From NCBI GenBank assembly GCA_900618425.1, contig UZAN01043064.1:1-17872 (forward strand): a stretch of 17,872 nt of DNA. The letters are read 5' to 3'. This document shows positions 9,132 through 17,872 of this stretch, piece after piece; positions within the stretch are counted from its first letter, which is position 1, and the number at the start of each line of letters is the position of its first letter. The DNA comes from Echinostoma caproni (lineage: Eukaryota > Platyhelminthes > Trematoda > Plagiorchiida > Echinostomatidae). A program made the translations under genes and the position numbers. Below the pieces are notes generated by a model. It was not told where the DNA came from and ran no database searches. It saw only the letters and a list, made by a program, of their open reading frames with translations.

Positions 9132-10319
9132 CCGTCTTTCTTACTGTATTGTGTGTTGAATGGGAGCCCTTTGATTGGGCGCTCAGCCCTTCCTAAAATT
9201 TGCTTCATTAAACGAATTAAAACTGAAAAAAGTAGAGGGCATGTTCAACAACCCTTTTTGTTTCTGTCATTCAGTGAGCGAAATTGGGTTAGATGGAGTA
9301 ATACAATTACGTTTAAACAACTTAATCCATCTTTGTCCGTTTATTGAAGCAATTGTTGAGACTAAACGGAAGGCAATCTGATCAAAAACATGCATACCAA
9401 TGAGCGTTATGGATGATTTTCTTATTTCAAGATAGTTGACACTGATTGATTTGAAACTCACAGTACATAAACTATGACAAATAAAACTACTTATCGTGTT
9501 AGCGTTTCCAAATGCATTCATCTACGAGATCAAGATGCATTAAATCCGACAGTTCACCTTGCATCTTCAAGTATGTACTTGGTTTTCATTCATTCTTCAA
9601 CTTTTCTCCAGGGGTCCAGCGAAACGGACAGTTATTTGACCGAAAAAGACAAAAATACTTAGGCAAAGGTTAATTGCAGTATATTGATTCAGTTGAAACA
9701 ATTTTTGGGGGTAATGTTTTACACCTCACGGTGCGCTTAGTATTTTAAGAAGCTTGCATTCAGCAGGTGGTAAGAACTTAACTACTTACATTTGGAAGTA
9801 CAAAATGGTTGAGCGAATGATCCAATTACTTTTCCAATCCAGACATCTGTTTCTATTTATTCATTATGAATTATCTGTAAGGCATTTCTACCGCGATCAT
9901 TCAGTGCCTTCGTGATGGGAAAAACGTGCAGTGATGTATTATCAGAAGTGAAATTTGTATGGGAAGTGACTGCCTACAAATATTCTGTCTTTGCCTACAT
10001 GATATCCCTCTGCCAGAAAACAAATGTTTTACCCTCATCGTCAATATAATTGTTGATATCTTTTCTAACTACATCACTTTGGGCTATCAATAAGTAATTT
10101 CCCCGAATTCTCTCTTGGTGACTTCTTAAAGAAATATCGTCGAAACGGTTTAGGAGTTTTTGATTTCATATAACAAATAACCAGTTTGTGAAAGTTCCCT
10201 ATCGAGTCATGTTTCTGGAGGCTAGTGCTGAGATGAGCGAGAACCGATACTACTAACAAGCTCAAATAAATGAGTTTTGCTATATCGTGTATATTCGAAA
10301 TGAGAAACGATCCAATCAG
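9132..10319. other. No gene recognised
   Basis: AT-rich sequence with overlapping small open frames on both strands near 9175-9520 and 10074-10430, none with a domain. The last frame runs antisense through the hammerhead SINE and is not a gene. The SINE fragment at 9060 may extend some way in from the left, but I cannot place its end. Confidence 0.45.
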
Positions 10320-10327
10320 CTGCCCAG

Positions 10328-10382
10328 TGGCCGAGTGGGTAGTATGCTTGCGTTCTATCTGTGAGGTCCCGGGTTCGATCCC
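10328..10382 (+). promoter_or_regulatory. Internal Pol III promoter, boxes A and B
   Basis: Box A is TGGCCGAGTGG (10328-10338), matching the consensus TRGYNNARNGG type. Box B is GGTTCGATCCC (10372-10382), a perfect match to GGTTCGANNCC. The start-to-start distance is 44 bases, as in a tRNA gene. Together they would recruit TFIIIC and drive transcription of the SINE starting near 10320. Both boxes are intact, so this copy may still be transcribable even though its ribozyme is damaged. Confidence 0.85.
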
Positions 10383-10401
10383 CATTTGGGTCGATGGATT
10401 T

Positions 10402-10446
10402 GCACTACTGAGGAGACATAAACGTGTCAAAACAGCTATCCAGTGC
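10402..10446 (+). ncRNA. Hammerhead ribozyme, probably inactive
   Basis: Stem I pairs GCACT (10402-10406) with AGTGC (10442-10446), with an A-C mismatch at its inner end (10407/10441). The core CTGAGGA (10408-10414) has the tolerated U7 changed to G. Stem II is a perfect GACA/TGTC helix (10415-10418, 10425-10428) with loop TAAACG. The following core should be GAAA but reads AAAA (10429-10432), so the catalytic general base G12 is lost. Stem III is ACAG/CTAT (10432-10439), one mutation away from the palindrome ACAGCTGT. The expected cleavage site is after C 10440. G12A is known to cripple hammerheads strongly, hence the call of inactive. Confidence 0.8.
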
Positions 10447-10771
10447 TTTACAGCGTCTCATCTCAAGCCTCGTTTACATGACGAACTCATGATTTAGAAG
10501 AATATGTATGAGTCCAAAAAGCGGTTTCAGTTATAAACAAAAAAAACGTTTGATCACATCATTCTGGAATGGAGGAGGAGTCCTTTCTTGATACTGTTTG
10601 TATTGAAGAGAACAAGAAGATAAGTTCAGTTGACCGCGGTAGCATCATTGTATGCAACATGTTGGTACTTCCGGAATTTAGTTCCTCTGATAATTTCAAA
10701 AAGTGATCTTTTGCTTTAATACCCTGACATCTTTTTAAACTTACAAATGCTGCCCCCTGATCATTTTTAAG

Positions 10772-10794
10772 CCCGCAACCAAATCCGTTGCGGG
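10772..10794. other. Perfect 8-bp GC-rich hairpin
   Basis: CCCGCAAC (10772-10779) and GTTGCGGG (10787-10794) are exact reverse complements around a 7-base loop CAAATCC. Its GC content stands out in AT-rich surroundings. No box A or B, poly(A) signal or flanking repeat accompanies it, so its role is unknown. It lies inside an 83-codon minus-strand open frame (10559-10810) that has no recognisable domain. Confidence 0.5.
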
Positions 10795-12687
10795 ATTGAG
10801 CTAACTGCACCTCTTTTACAAAAGATGACGCTACTCAAGATGTCTCATCTGACCCGGTTTTAGGTAACCTTTTCCCTCTTAAATGTAGAGATGGCTGGAT
10901 TTGGTCTATTATCAACATTCATCTCTATTATTCATTTATAAACCCAGTGATTATTACTGATTGATCAGTTCTTACAGTTGTACGTCAGAATATAAATTTT
11001 GAATAACTGGATGTGATTGAAGGAACTCTGACCTATTACGGTTGGTGAAAATCTCTATGAGGCTTTGTACAGTTAGGTCCCTTGTCTGACGGATGTTGCA
11101 CTTGGCTTATGCACCAAATGCTCTGTTGTTCAATGTCGTGGTGTAATCTTCACAAAGCACTTTTAACACCCTGGTTATATAATGTTCTGTCTTAGATATT
11201 CAATAAGCCATTTCGAGAGTTATATTAGGATTCATTGACACCACCTATATTCTTTAGGTAGTACTCCTATAAGGCCACAAATTTTCCTAATTATTACTCG
11301 AAGAAATTCCACCCAAGAAATTGTTACACCCACCACACGTTGACTTATTCTGCTGAATACCAGTTTCTTCCGTTTTACATGGGTCCAAACAAGCTAAGTA
11401 CTAGCTAGATAGCTAGATACTGTTTCAAATAAAGCTAACCGAATTTCTTCTGAAAAACTGTCCCTGCAGAGAAAGAAACGAGAGTATGAAAAAGTCACTT
11501 AACCTGAAATGTTGAGTTCAAGCATCAAAGAGTGTGAGCAATATGTCCAAACAGTTCAACACATCGGAAACAATACATTTCATCTTTACTGATTTATAAA
11601 TGTTTAGAACTAGGTCTAGTTAAATCATTATCGACGAAGATATGATCGTGGAAGTTAATTTTGACATGAATACCATCGATTAGGGTGACAATTTAATATT
11701 TCAATTTGTGCCCCTGTAGCAGGTTTCGGAGATCACATATTAGAAAAATGTCCTAAGTTTCAGAGAATGTCATGCAGAATTCAATCACATTCTATTCAAT
11801 TTTATTAGTTTCATGAAAACCAATCTGCAAAGCTTGCCGCATTATTGGCCTAATTATTTTCAACTTTTAGTAGAGCACTGTCCGAACTACATTAGGAACA
11901 AATAGAACGCAAATATCGGCCAAATAGATGCAAATTTCATCAGCATCTATTCAATGTTTCCTTGATAAACAAACAAAAGTGAGGATACGCTAGTGGAAAT
12001 GTGTTTCGCACTCCTGTGAGAAGTAAGCAAAATAAAGAAGATTAAGTCTGTTATGCTACGTAACCGAAGTATTTTTCTCCGAGATGACAGATATAACTGA
12101 GAGGGAATAAGCAAACAATTAGTGACAAAATCATCCTCTGATGGTGGAGTAGTCAAACGAGACCCCTTTCCTTTAAATAAGCTGAAAAGAATAAACCTCA
12201 ATGTTGAAAGATAACTGCAGTTGTTAATTGTTGTATATTTGCAAGAATCGCGTGCCAAAATACAAAAGTAATCTACCGGATGACCTTCACGGGAATCAAA
12301 GGAGAAGATTATTTCAAGGAGTTTTCAGCTTTAATGATTCTCATACCTGCAGCTCATAACTTGCTGTGAGTGCATATTCTTGACATTATTTCTAGCTATA
12401 GGCGGTCAGATGGACTTTTCCGCTTGTGTCCATCGTCGTAGAGCTCTAATTTTATCGGAGCACACTTAAAAACAATCCAAACTTACCGCAGAATAGAATA
12501 GAACAATCCACCACTATCATGCTATCAAAAGACCGTCCTCGTCTAGAAGATATGACAGTGAATCATCTGGAGAACTTCAACAACTNCCTGCCATAATATC
12601 GGTTGTTTCCCTCCCTGTTTTGAGTGATAGTCTTGCTTTTCCAACGGATTGAGCAACAGGCTATAAGCCTATTGGCAAAACGTCTGT

Positions 12688-12723
12688 ATTACTATTATTA
12701 TTTTTATTGTTGTTATTACTTAT
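12688..12723 (+). repeat. Imperfect ATT/TTG trinucleotide microsatellite
   Basis: The tract is composed of ATTACT, ATT repeats, a T run and TTG units, so it is an interrupted T-rich trinucleotide repeat. No coding context is evident. Confidence 0.7.
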
Positions 12724-14490
12724 AACTCAATCTTTTCACGAGTGCGATATCAATACAAGGTTGAAGATAAACTGTTAGTATTAGTATTGATAAAAAGGAC
12801 GTTAATAAAGAAATTGACAGGCGTGCTATCGTGTTCTGTCCGCCTATTGATACTTTTGAGTAGTGATGTGCGACAAACTATATTGATTTGGTTAACCCTT
12901 TTTCAGATTTCATTCTCGTCCTCAGTTCAATTAATCATAAAACACCCAAGTAGCTACAAACTCCAGTTCTGCCTCTGTTGGAATTCACCCCTAGAGTCAA
13001 TCCATCAATCTATTCGGGATCTGAACCTCTAATGGAAGGTTTGTTTTGTGCCACTGTTTCGATCAACGTTGGCCGAGACTAGCCGAAATTACTGATGGAA
13101 ATTTGCTCAAACTATGTTTTCGTAAAAAGTAAGGGAGAAAAGAAAACCCAGTACAAATTCCCTAAATCCCAGCCTAATGCACCTATTGCTATCAGGTTCT
13201 CCAGTGGTTTTCGTTAATATCTGATAGGCTTTAAAAACACAATGTAGTTGACCAGGCTCTGTGCAATCTAGTCAACCAGTAGAACAGGTCAGCACTAATT
13301 CTACGCATTAAGGGACCAGTCTTAACCATCATCAGACAAGCAAACCGTTTTAAATAAGATCTTGTATATACTTATTTTAATAAAGTATCATTCAACTGCG
13401 TCATCCACGTGTATGTGTTATTCATATGTTAACCATTGGGAAAAATCATTATCAAATCACCCAAGGAACCTCAGAAGTATTTTTCTAATCGACCGCTGGT
13501 CAATTTAATTTACGTACCTTTAGAATAGAAAAAAAAATTTGGAATGGTATGCAATCATATTCTCAAGAACCCAAAATGTGATTGTACGGAAGAATACTTC
13601 TCAACATAGTGCCTCTACAAGAAATATTTTCAGACAAGGAAAAATGAGCGCAACACACTTGTAATCTATATAAACATCATTAACTCTGAAGGTTGAAAAA
13701 CTTATTTTTCAATTTTACTCCTCCTAATGGAACATAAAAATATACCTTTTAAATTTTCATATAATTTCCTCCTGTCCCACCCACCTTCATCACTCAATCA
13801 ATTTTGTATGCAATAAATACATGTGATGAATTCAGCGATTCATCAGATACCTACTCAGGTTTATTTTCTGTGCGGAACAAGCAGGTCAGGTTTGCTTTGA
13901 TCTGCTCCGACACTGCAGTGGAGTAAAAAAACATGTGTGCCGCTTGCGCTTCATGAGAAAATGTCTACTCAAATTAAATATAATTTCAAATTGCTGATTC
14001 TGGTTAATGCAGTTTGTCGTCTGAGATAAGGGTCCGTTTCCTCAATCCATCCTTTGAAATCATTAAATATGTACACTCGATCTTAGTCGGCAAATATATG
14101 CTCTCTGATCTCATAGCAGACGTAGTTTTGTAAAACTTAATACTGCTAACAGCGAAATGTATCAACTTTGAACGGAGGGCAGTAAGATGAGTTATGATTT
14201 TTCTGAGTGTCCCTGGATATTTCATATTCACATCATCAGTTATCATCCGTTTGTTTCATCCTTTAGTCACACCTTTACGTCAATTCCGATGATCTAGATA
14301 TCGGGACACCGAAGTGCATATCATGATTTCAGTACATAAATCCTTTAACTTCTAAAATATCTGAATATAAATGGATTTAAAATGTAGACTATAATTTACT
14401 AATGTTATTCCCTTTTTGTAGAACCCAAACTAATTTGGGCACTTTTCCCTCAAATGCGGTGGAAATGTTTGTGATAATTGACAAAGAGCA

Positions 14491-14520
14491 TCATCCTGTT
14501 CGGGACTCGTCAGAAGTGCG
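14491..14520 (-). ncRNA. Broken hammerhead remnant, minus copy
   Basis: On the minus strand the core CTGACGA occupies 14513-14507. Stem II follows as GTCC (14506-14503) and GGAT (14496-14493), three Watson-Crick pairs plus one G-U, closing a CGAACA loop. The next bases are GA and then TGCTC. Compared with the right arm, 13 bases spanning most of GAAA, all of stem III, the cleavage site and the start of stem I are gone. It cannot cleave. It still preserves the stem II strand that the plus copy has lost. Confidence 0.7.
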
Positions 14521-14540
14521 TACTTTTTGTGTCCCTTTCA

Positions 14541-14594
14541 GGACTCAAACTGCGAGCATTCGGATCGGGACTTCAAACCCTTACACCTGAGCTA
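14541..14594 (-). promoter_or_regulatory. tRNA-like Pol III boxes A and B, minus strand
   Basis: Read on the minus strand, box A is TAGCTCAGGTG (14594-14584) and box B is AGTTTGAGTCC (14551-14541), which differs from GGTTCGANTCC at two positions. They start 43 bases apart, matching tRNA geometry. Transcription would begin near 14602 and run leftward into the broken hammerhead. The box A wording is unlike that of the 10320 element, so the two heads derive from different tRNAs or have diverged strongly. Confidence 0.65.
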
Positions 14595-14641
14595 TGCGGT
14601 CGACCGTGTGGGCCGTGTTCTGATGGGGACACATAACGTAC

Positions 14642-14686
14642 GCACTACTGACGACCACCGAACAGGACGAAACAGCTGTCCAGTGC
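14642..14686 (+). ncRNA. Hammerhead ribozyme with intact catalytic core but broken stem II
   Basis: Stem I pairs GCACT (14642-14646) with AGTGC (14682-14686), again with an A-C mismatch at the inner end (14647/14681). The core CTGACGA (14648-14654, U7 to C) and GAAA (14669-14672) are both intact. Stem III is the perfect palindrome ACAGCTGT (14672-14679), and the expected cleavage is after C 14680 in the sequence GTC. Stem II is damaged: the 5' strand reads CCAC (14655-14658) against GGAC (14665-14668), leaving one clear pair, where the minus copy has GTCC. With such a short stem III, natural relatives cleave best as dimers. Activity of this copy is doubtful. Confidence 0.75.
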
Positions 14687-14708
14687 TCTTTGTCGATTAT
14701 CACAAACA

Positions 14709-16689
14709 CTCACGCATTTAAATGCATTCAAGTAGTGGGGAATTAACGATCTCCCATGAAGTGAAACCCAAACACAAGATCATCAACAGGGCCTGGTGAC
14801 TATGAAAAGCCGAATGGGCTAATCCAAACATTCACTGTCTGCTTTTCCCTCAGTGTATGGGAAAACTTATCAACTTCAATCCTCGAAGGAGTGGTCAAGA
14901 AGTGGGAGAGTATCATCATATCATATAAAACTGAACTGAATTTCGGAAGAATGTAATCCATTTTAAGGACAATCGAACTCATTTGTGTGCAGAAACCAAT
15001 TTATCATCACGTCTTGGTATTATCTCACTCACTAGTGGATGTAAAGATTTCAATTGATACAGCTCATTAAAGCTGTTTGGTAGAAGATTAAACAGTCGGG
15101 TGATGGGAGGACTTAAAAGTTAATCCGCATATAAAAAGAGGATGGGTTGTGATCGCGTGCTGAAGTGTTGTTATGACCGACAAAGTGCATTGACCAGATG
15201 TTCGTTTAAGTTGGGAATATCCCGCTGAGTTCCATGTCAGCGCACACAGGGAACCCTCGAGATTGCAAACTAACATCGTGTCCTTCCTGAATGGAGTTAT
15301 TCTACGCTCGAAAGGTCTGCGTTTCTGATAATTCCCGCTAAGGATGAACCACTGCTTCGAAGTATTTTCAGTGGCAAACTAGATACAATGATATTACATG
15401 ATAAATAATATTGGAATCATTCATTCTCTTCCAAATCAACAGTTCCACTTCATACTCCTGATGGTTGGTGGAAAAATGAAAATATTTTTACAAGTGCTAG
15501 CTCATCCTAATACATAAAAGTCATTTAGGGCACAGTGATTTTTCGGAATCTCGTCGTAGAATCCTGAAGTCTGATGTGTGTATGAATTGTTCCACCAACA
15601 TCCTAAGCTCATCATCCGATGTCAACATTGCCGTAATATGATCGAACTTTATCACGAATATCGTGTAAGATACCGGATATTTGTAGGTATGTAACAACTA
15701 CCGATGGAAAAGTCCCAAATGACCAGATTATCAAAGCTACCGAATCTCAGGAAGTCGATTACTACTGTTAGTTGTGTGCAGTAAATGTTAGAAGCAGAAT
15801 GTATGTAAGCAGTGGAAAGATGAGAGTAGTATCCCAGTTAACTGAATATCCTAATATAGATAGAGCACATTTTGAAGTTACCTCACATCAAATGAAAAGA
15901 TGGATTGAATAATGTGATATTTTGCAATCAAACACTCACTTGGATGGCCCCGAGGGACTAATATACTTCTAGACCGACACGGAAAGGAGAGCAGTTGACC
16001 TTAGTCGCTGAGCGTTATTGTGATGGCTTTGATGGTTTAGGGGATGGTAGATCATCAATGGAGTATCTCGAACGAAAGCAGACATCTAAGTCGTACATTA
16101 GAACTTTAAAAAACTTCTTTATATCTGCTACTTCACGAGATTCACCGGGTTCTGAGCATTTCCCAAGGTTTTCATTTTATCAAGTTTATAAATATCTGTG
16201 GTCAGTCTCCTCCCAGTTCTGTGTTGAAATCCATTGAAACTGCTTGGTTTTTGGATCTTAAGACGAGTTTAGGCAAATGGAAACTTCTTCAGTGCCATTT
16301 GCTGGTCGACCGAAATTCGAAGTTAAATGGTTCTGAAATCTTACCATAAGTTTACTTGAATGATGTTTTTCAGTTCAGATGGTTTGCTGCGTTCGATTAC
16401 CAGTTGTTCCAATAGTGACTGGGTAAAACATTCGATTAAAACCTCTGACACTTTGAACACACCTTAACCAGAATAAAATTGATTCTTCTTACTCAAAGAT
16501 TAAATCCATATAATGGTCCGATTTAACGACTGGACAATATATAAACTCAACGAATTTCACGATTCTACTTTTACGCTTTCGCGATCGATTGCGGCAAAAT
16601 TGGAATGCACTAAAAGCATTTTGTTCACTATGCAACAAAGTATGAGTAGTTTCACTGATAACGATATCATTACCTCCCTTGGAAGCAAA
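14709..16689. other. No gene recognised
   Basis: AT-rich sequence with short open frames on both strands (60-80 codons at 14800-14982, 15088-15276 and 15995-16237) that lack domains. GC content rises toward 16690 where the RTE-like leader begins, so the exact left edge of that element is uncertain. Confidence 0.45.
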
Positions 16690-17373
16690 TCAGAAATAGG
16701 TAGGGAAGAGGAACCATCAACACGAGACTGCATCTTGACATGGCGTGATGGCTTGCGTGCCTACGTGACCCTGCGAGCTACACATGATGGCTTTTCACAG
16801 CCGCAGATCCAACCATATCTAGAAGGTCATGGAAACCTCCTGGATTCAGCTGACCATCCACTCTAGCCCCTGGAGAGGTCACTTCGCGGAATAAACACGG
16901 GGAGAGCAGTTTATTGGTCAACAAACTCGCTAGATGGACGTAAGAGCGAGGTACCTGGGGCTTCCTCTCGACGGTGGGAGAAGTCTTCGCACTTCCTTGA
17001 GTAGCTACTGTCCGCCCAAGCTAGGCAACCCTAAACCAATAAGGTACTGTCCCACCCACGTTCCGCTTGCCTCATTGGATGCGTGAGACTAAGGACCGAC
17101 CCAAAACAGCCGTCCGATAATCAGCGTATAAGCTAACAACACGCGGAACCGAAACCGAAAGGCCCTGAATGTTAAGTTTCTAAAAGTTCCCATACGGTCG
17201 CTTTGGTCTGTTTACTGTAATGGATCTACATCCCATTGCTTTGTGAGTCAAACTTTTGAGTCGAAGACACCGGTTAGGGTTCCCCAAAAAACCCCTTCGT
17301 CGGGCTATCACCAAGTATGTCATGCCTTAAATTCTTAGTCATCTATTCATAAAAACCTCTCCCACATGTCTAG
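16690..17373 (+). mobile_element. RTE-type retrotransposon, 5' leader region
   Basis: This GC-richer stretch directly precedes an RTE endonuclease start and has the look of the long untranslated leader of SR2-like schistosome elements; I recognise its wording (for example ACTCGCTAGATGGACG at 16924-16939 and CTTCCTCTCGACGGTG at 16961-16976) as typical of that leader, from memory and not from a search. Stops occur in all frames, consistent with a leader or with decay. An open frame at 16513-16866 overlaps its left part and begins in AT-rich DNA outside it, so I do not treat it as a gene. The left edge is approximate. Confidence 0.55.
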
Positions 17374-17703
17374 TTCTTCCTCTCAATCCGAATCATTTCA
17401 GATGCCTCCTATTTACGTCACCCACCGGATATCACTCAGCGGTTTACCAATAAGGTCAACCAATCAGCAGTTATAGGACTGTTGAAACCAAAATTCCTGT
17501 TTCACTTAGCCGCGTTCAACATTCGCACATTCTACCAGAGCGGTCAACAAGCTGCGTTAGCTAGAACCCTTGAAACTTTAAAGTGAGACAAATTTTCCAA
17601 GTTTTCAAATTTTTTTATGGGAAAAAACTTACAAAGACTTCGCTTATCAAATCCCATCGGGTGTTTACACTTTAGTTCGGAGCGCGATTCACAAGATCAC
17701 AGT
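17374..17703 (+). pseudogene. RTE-type endonuclease, N-terminal fragment, disrupted
   Basis: In intact elements this domain is an apurinic-type endonuclease that nicks the target DNA to prime reverse transcription. The frame opens after a stop at 17371 and reads SDASYLRHPPDITQRF, then NQSAVIGLLKPKFLFHLA, and AAFNIRTFYQSGQQAALA. The NIRTF string matches the catalytic Asn motif (N-[VI]-R-T-L) at the start of such domains. A TGA stops it at 17584. About 75 AT-rich bases later the same frame resumes with SERDSQDHS, which resembles the SETRIQDPS segment carrying the catalytic Glu; that stretch would normally follow LETLK almost directly. The intervening bases therefore look like an insertion. A TAG closes the frame near 17704. 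Family recognition is firm for the first part and tentative for the second. Confidence 0.7.
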
Positions 17704-17872
17704 TAGTCCATGAAAGTAAAATAGTAATGTAATGTTTTGGACGAGCACAGGAGAACATATTATGTAGTTGTGTTGAAATATAATATTTGCCAGAGCATCA
17801 TCAAGCTGACGCCTGAAAGATGCTAGTGTTGGCGCACAGACCACGTGAGGTCGTAGAGAGTTCTATTTGCTG
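17704..17872. other. Right-edge sequence, probable continuation of retroelement
   Basis: No clear endonuclease frame continues here. GCATCATCAAGCTGACG and the sequence to the window end are less AT-rich than the gap before them, so they may belong to the same element or to another one. The window ends before this can be decided. Confidence 0.3.

Larger units (their letters stand above)
10320..10500 (+). mobile_element. tRNA-derived SINE with hammerhead ribozyme (Smalpha-like)
   Basis: The element has a tRNA-like Pol III head, then a hammerhead fold, then a short tail ending around ACTCATGATTT (10485-10495). This order matches the schistosome Smalpha-type retroposons, which are transcribed by Pol III and self-cleave at the hammerhead; relatives are known in several schistosome species. 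Family membership is recognised from the architecture and the stem I/III wording, not from a search. It encodes no protein and would depend on a LINE for mobility. The copy is decayed: core G12 and one stem III pair are changed. The ends are approximate and no target duplication could be fixed. Confidence 0.8.
10501..14465. other. Long AT-rich region without recognisable genes
   Basis: Open frames reach at most about 103 codons (11947-12258 minus; 12742-13032 plus, 96 codons) and show no domains. Visible structures are a GC-rich hairpin at 10772-10794, a TTA/TTG-type microsatellite at 12688-12723 and a small inverted repeat TGATGAAT/ATTCATCA near 13825-13846. A single N sits at 12586. It could be intergenic or intronic; I see no splice-linked coding signal. 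Confidence 0.5.
14466..14708. mobile_element. Two hammerhead SINE copies in head-to-head inverted arrangement
   Basis: The left arm (14466-14536) and the right arm (about 14625-14708) are inverted copies, differing by point changes and by 13 bases missing from the left arm. Between them lies a tRNA-like head oriented on the minus strand (about 14541-14602) that belongs to the left copy. Thus the minus-strand copy is a full SINE (head, linker, ribozyme, tail) and the plus-strand copy is a headless linker-ribozyme-tail segment. The linker GGGACAC...GTACGCACT occurs in both. The ribozyme wording (CTGACGA core, CGAACA loop, ACAGCTGT stem III) shows it is a subfamily distinct from the one at 10320. 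Twin priming or insertion of one copy into another could create this; that is inference. RNA from either strand would form a long hairpin of about 70 bp. Confidence 0.75.

Noticed and set aside
8915..9208. 97-codon minus-strand open frame containing GGGGIRTHI
   Set aside because: That peptide is the antisense translation of a tRNA box B (TTCGAATCCCACC), a frequent false protein in repeat-rich genomes.
10074..10430. 118-codon minus-strand open frame
   Set aside because: It runs antisense through the hammerhead SINE and its tRNA-like head; no domain and no coding context.
12742..13032. 96-codon plus-strand open frame rich in Leu, Ile and Ser
   Set aside because: The composition is what AT-rich random sequence gives; no motif, no splice support and no start context.
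14205..14245. Minus-strand CTGATGA followed by GAAA at 14239-14233
   Set aside because: The bases between do not pair as stem II, and stems I and III are absent.
14402..14721. Two plus-strand open frames across the inverted SINE pair
   Set aside because: They are translations of noncoding ribozyme and tRNA-like sequence.
16513..16866. 117-codon plus-strand open frame
   Set aside because: It begins in AT-rich DNA and runs into the RTE-like leader, crossing an apparent element boundary; no recognisable domain.

Overview
This is AT-rich eukaryotic genomic DNA with no continuous host gene. It is interspersed-repeat territory of the kind seen in parasitic flatworms, most likely a schistosomatid blood fluke. 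Three observations support that, in order of weight. First, there are tRNA-headed short repeats carrying a hammerhead-ribozyme fold with a 4-bp palindromic stem III, which is the architecture of the Smalpha-type SINE-like elements of schistosomes. Second, the start of an RTE-type endonuclease resembles the SR2-like retrotransposons of schistosomes. Third, there is a decayed reverse transcriptase of CR1-like type. The genus cannot be fixed from the sequence alone.

Layout. Bases 1-310 are an unassigned block with a poly(A)-signal hairpin and a short palindrome, followed by an AGT microsatellite (323-370). From about 505 to 1475 lies a frameshifted non-LTR reverse transcriptase on the + strand, with recognisable QFTY, YTDD and YLGV motifs. 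At 2100-2227 is a complete 128-bp fold-back element (54-bp arms, TTA on both sides), directly followed by a C-tract containing an unresolved base. Bases 3150-3840 hold a GC-richer block read on the minus strand and a 113-codon open frame that could be a decayed or real exon. Bases 4185-5004 are a second unassigned GC-richer block. From 5005 to about 10310 only one tRNA-like SINE fragment (9060-9131) stands out.

The most informative features follow. At 10320-10500 is a tRNA-headed repeat with both Pol III boxes and a nearly complete hammerhead that has lost the catalytic G12. At 14466-14708 two copies of a related hammerhead repeat lie in opposite orientation around a single tRNA-like head; each arm has lost a different part of the ribozyme. 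The window ends in an RTE-type retrotransposon (about 16690-17872): a long untranslated-looking leader and the first part of an endonuclease, interrupted by stops and an apparent insertion.

No host protein-coding gene can be supported with confidence. Most open frames are short, lack recognisable domains, and look like chance or repeat-derived frames. The elements do not form a pathway. They are layers of independent insertions, with the short hammerhead repeats presumably mobilised in trans by a LINE such as the RTE or CR1-like types seen here (inference).
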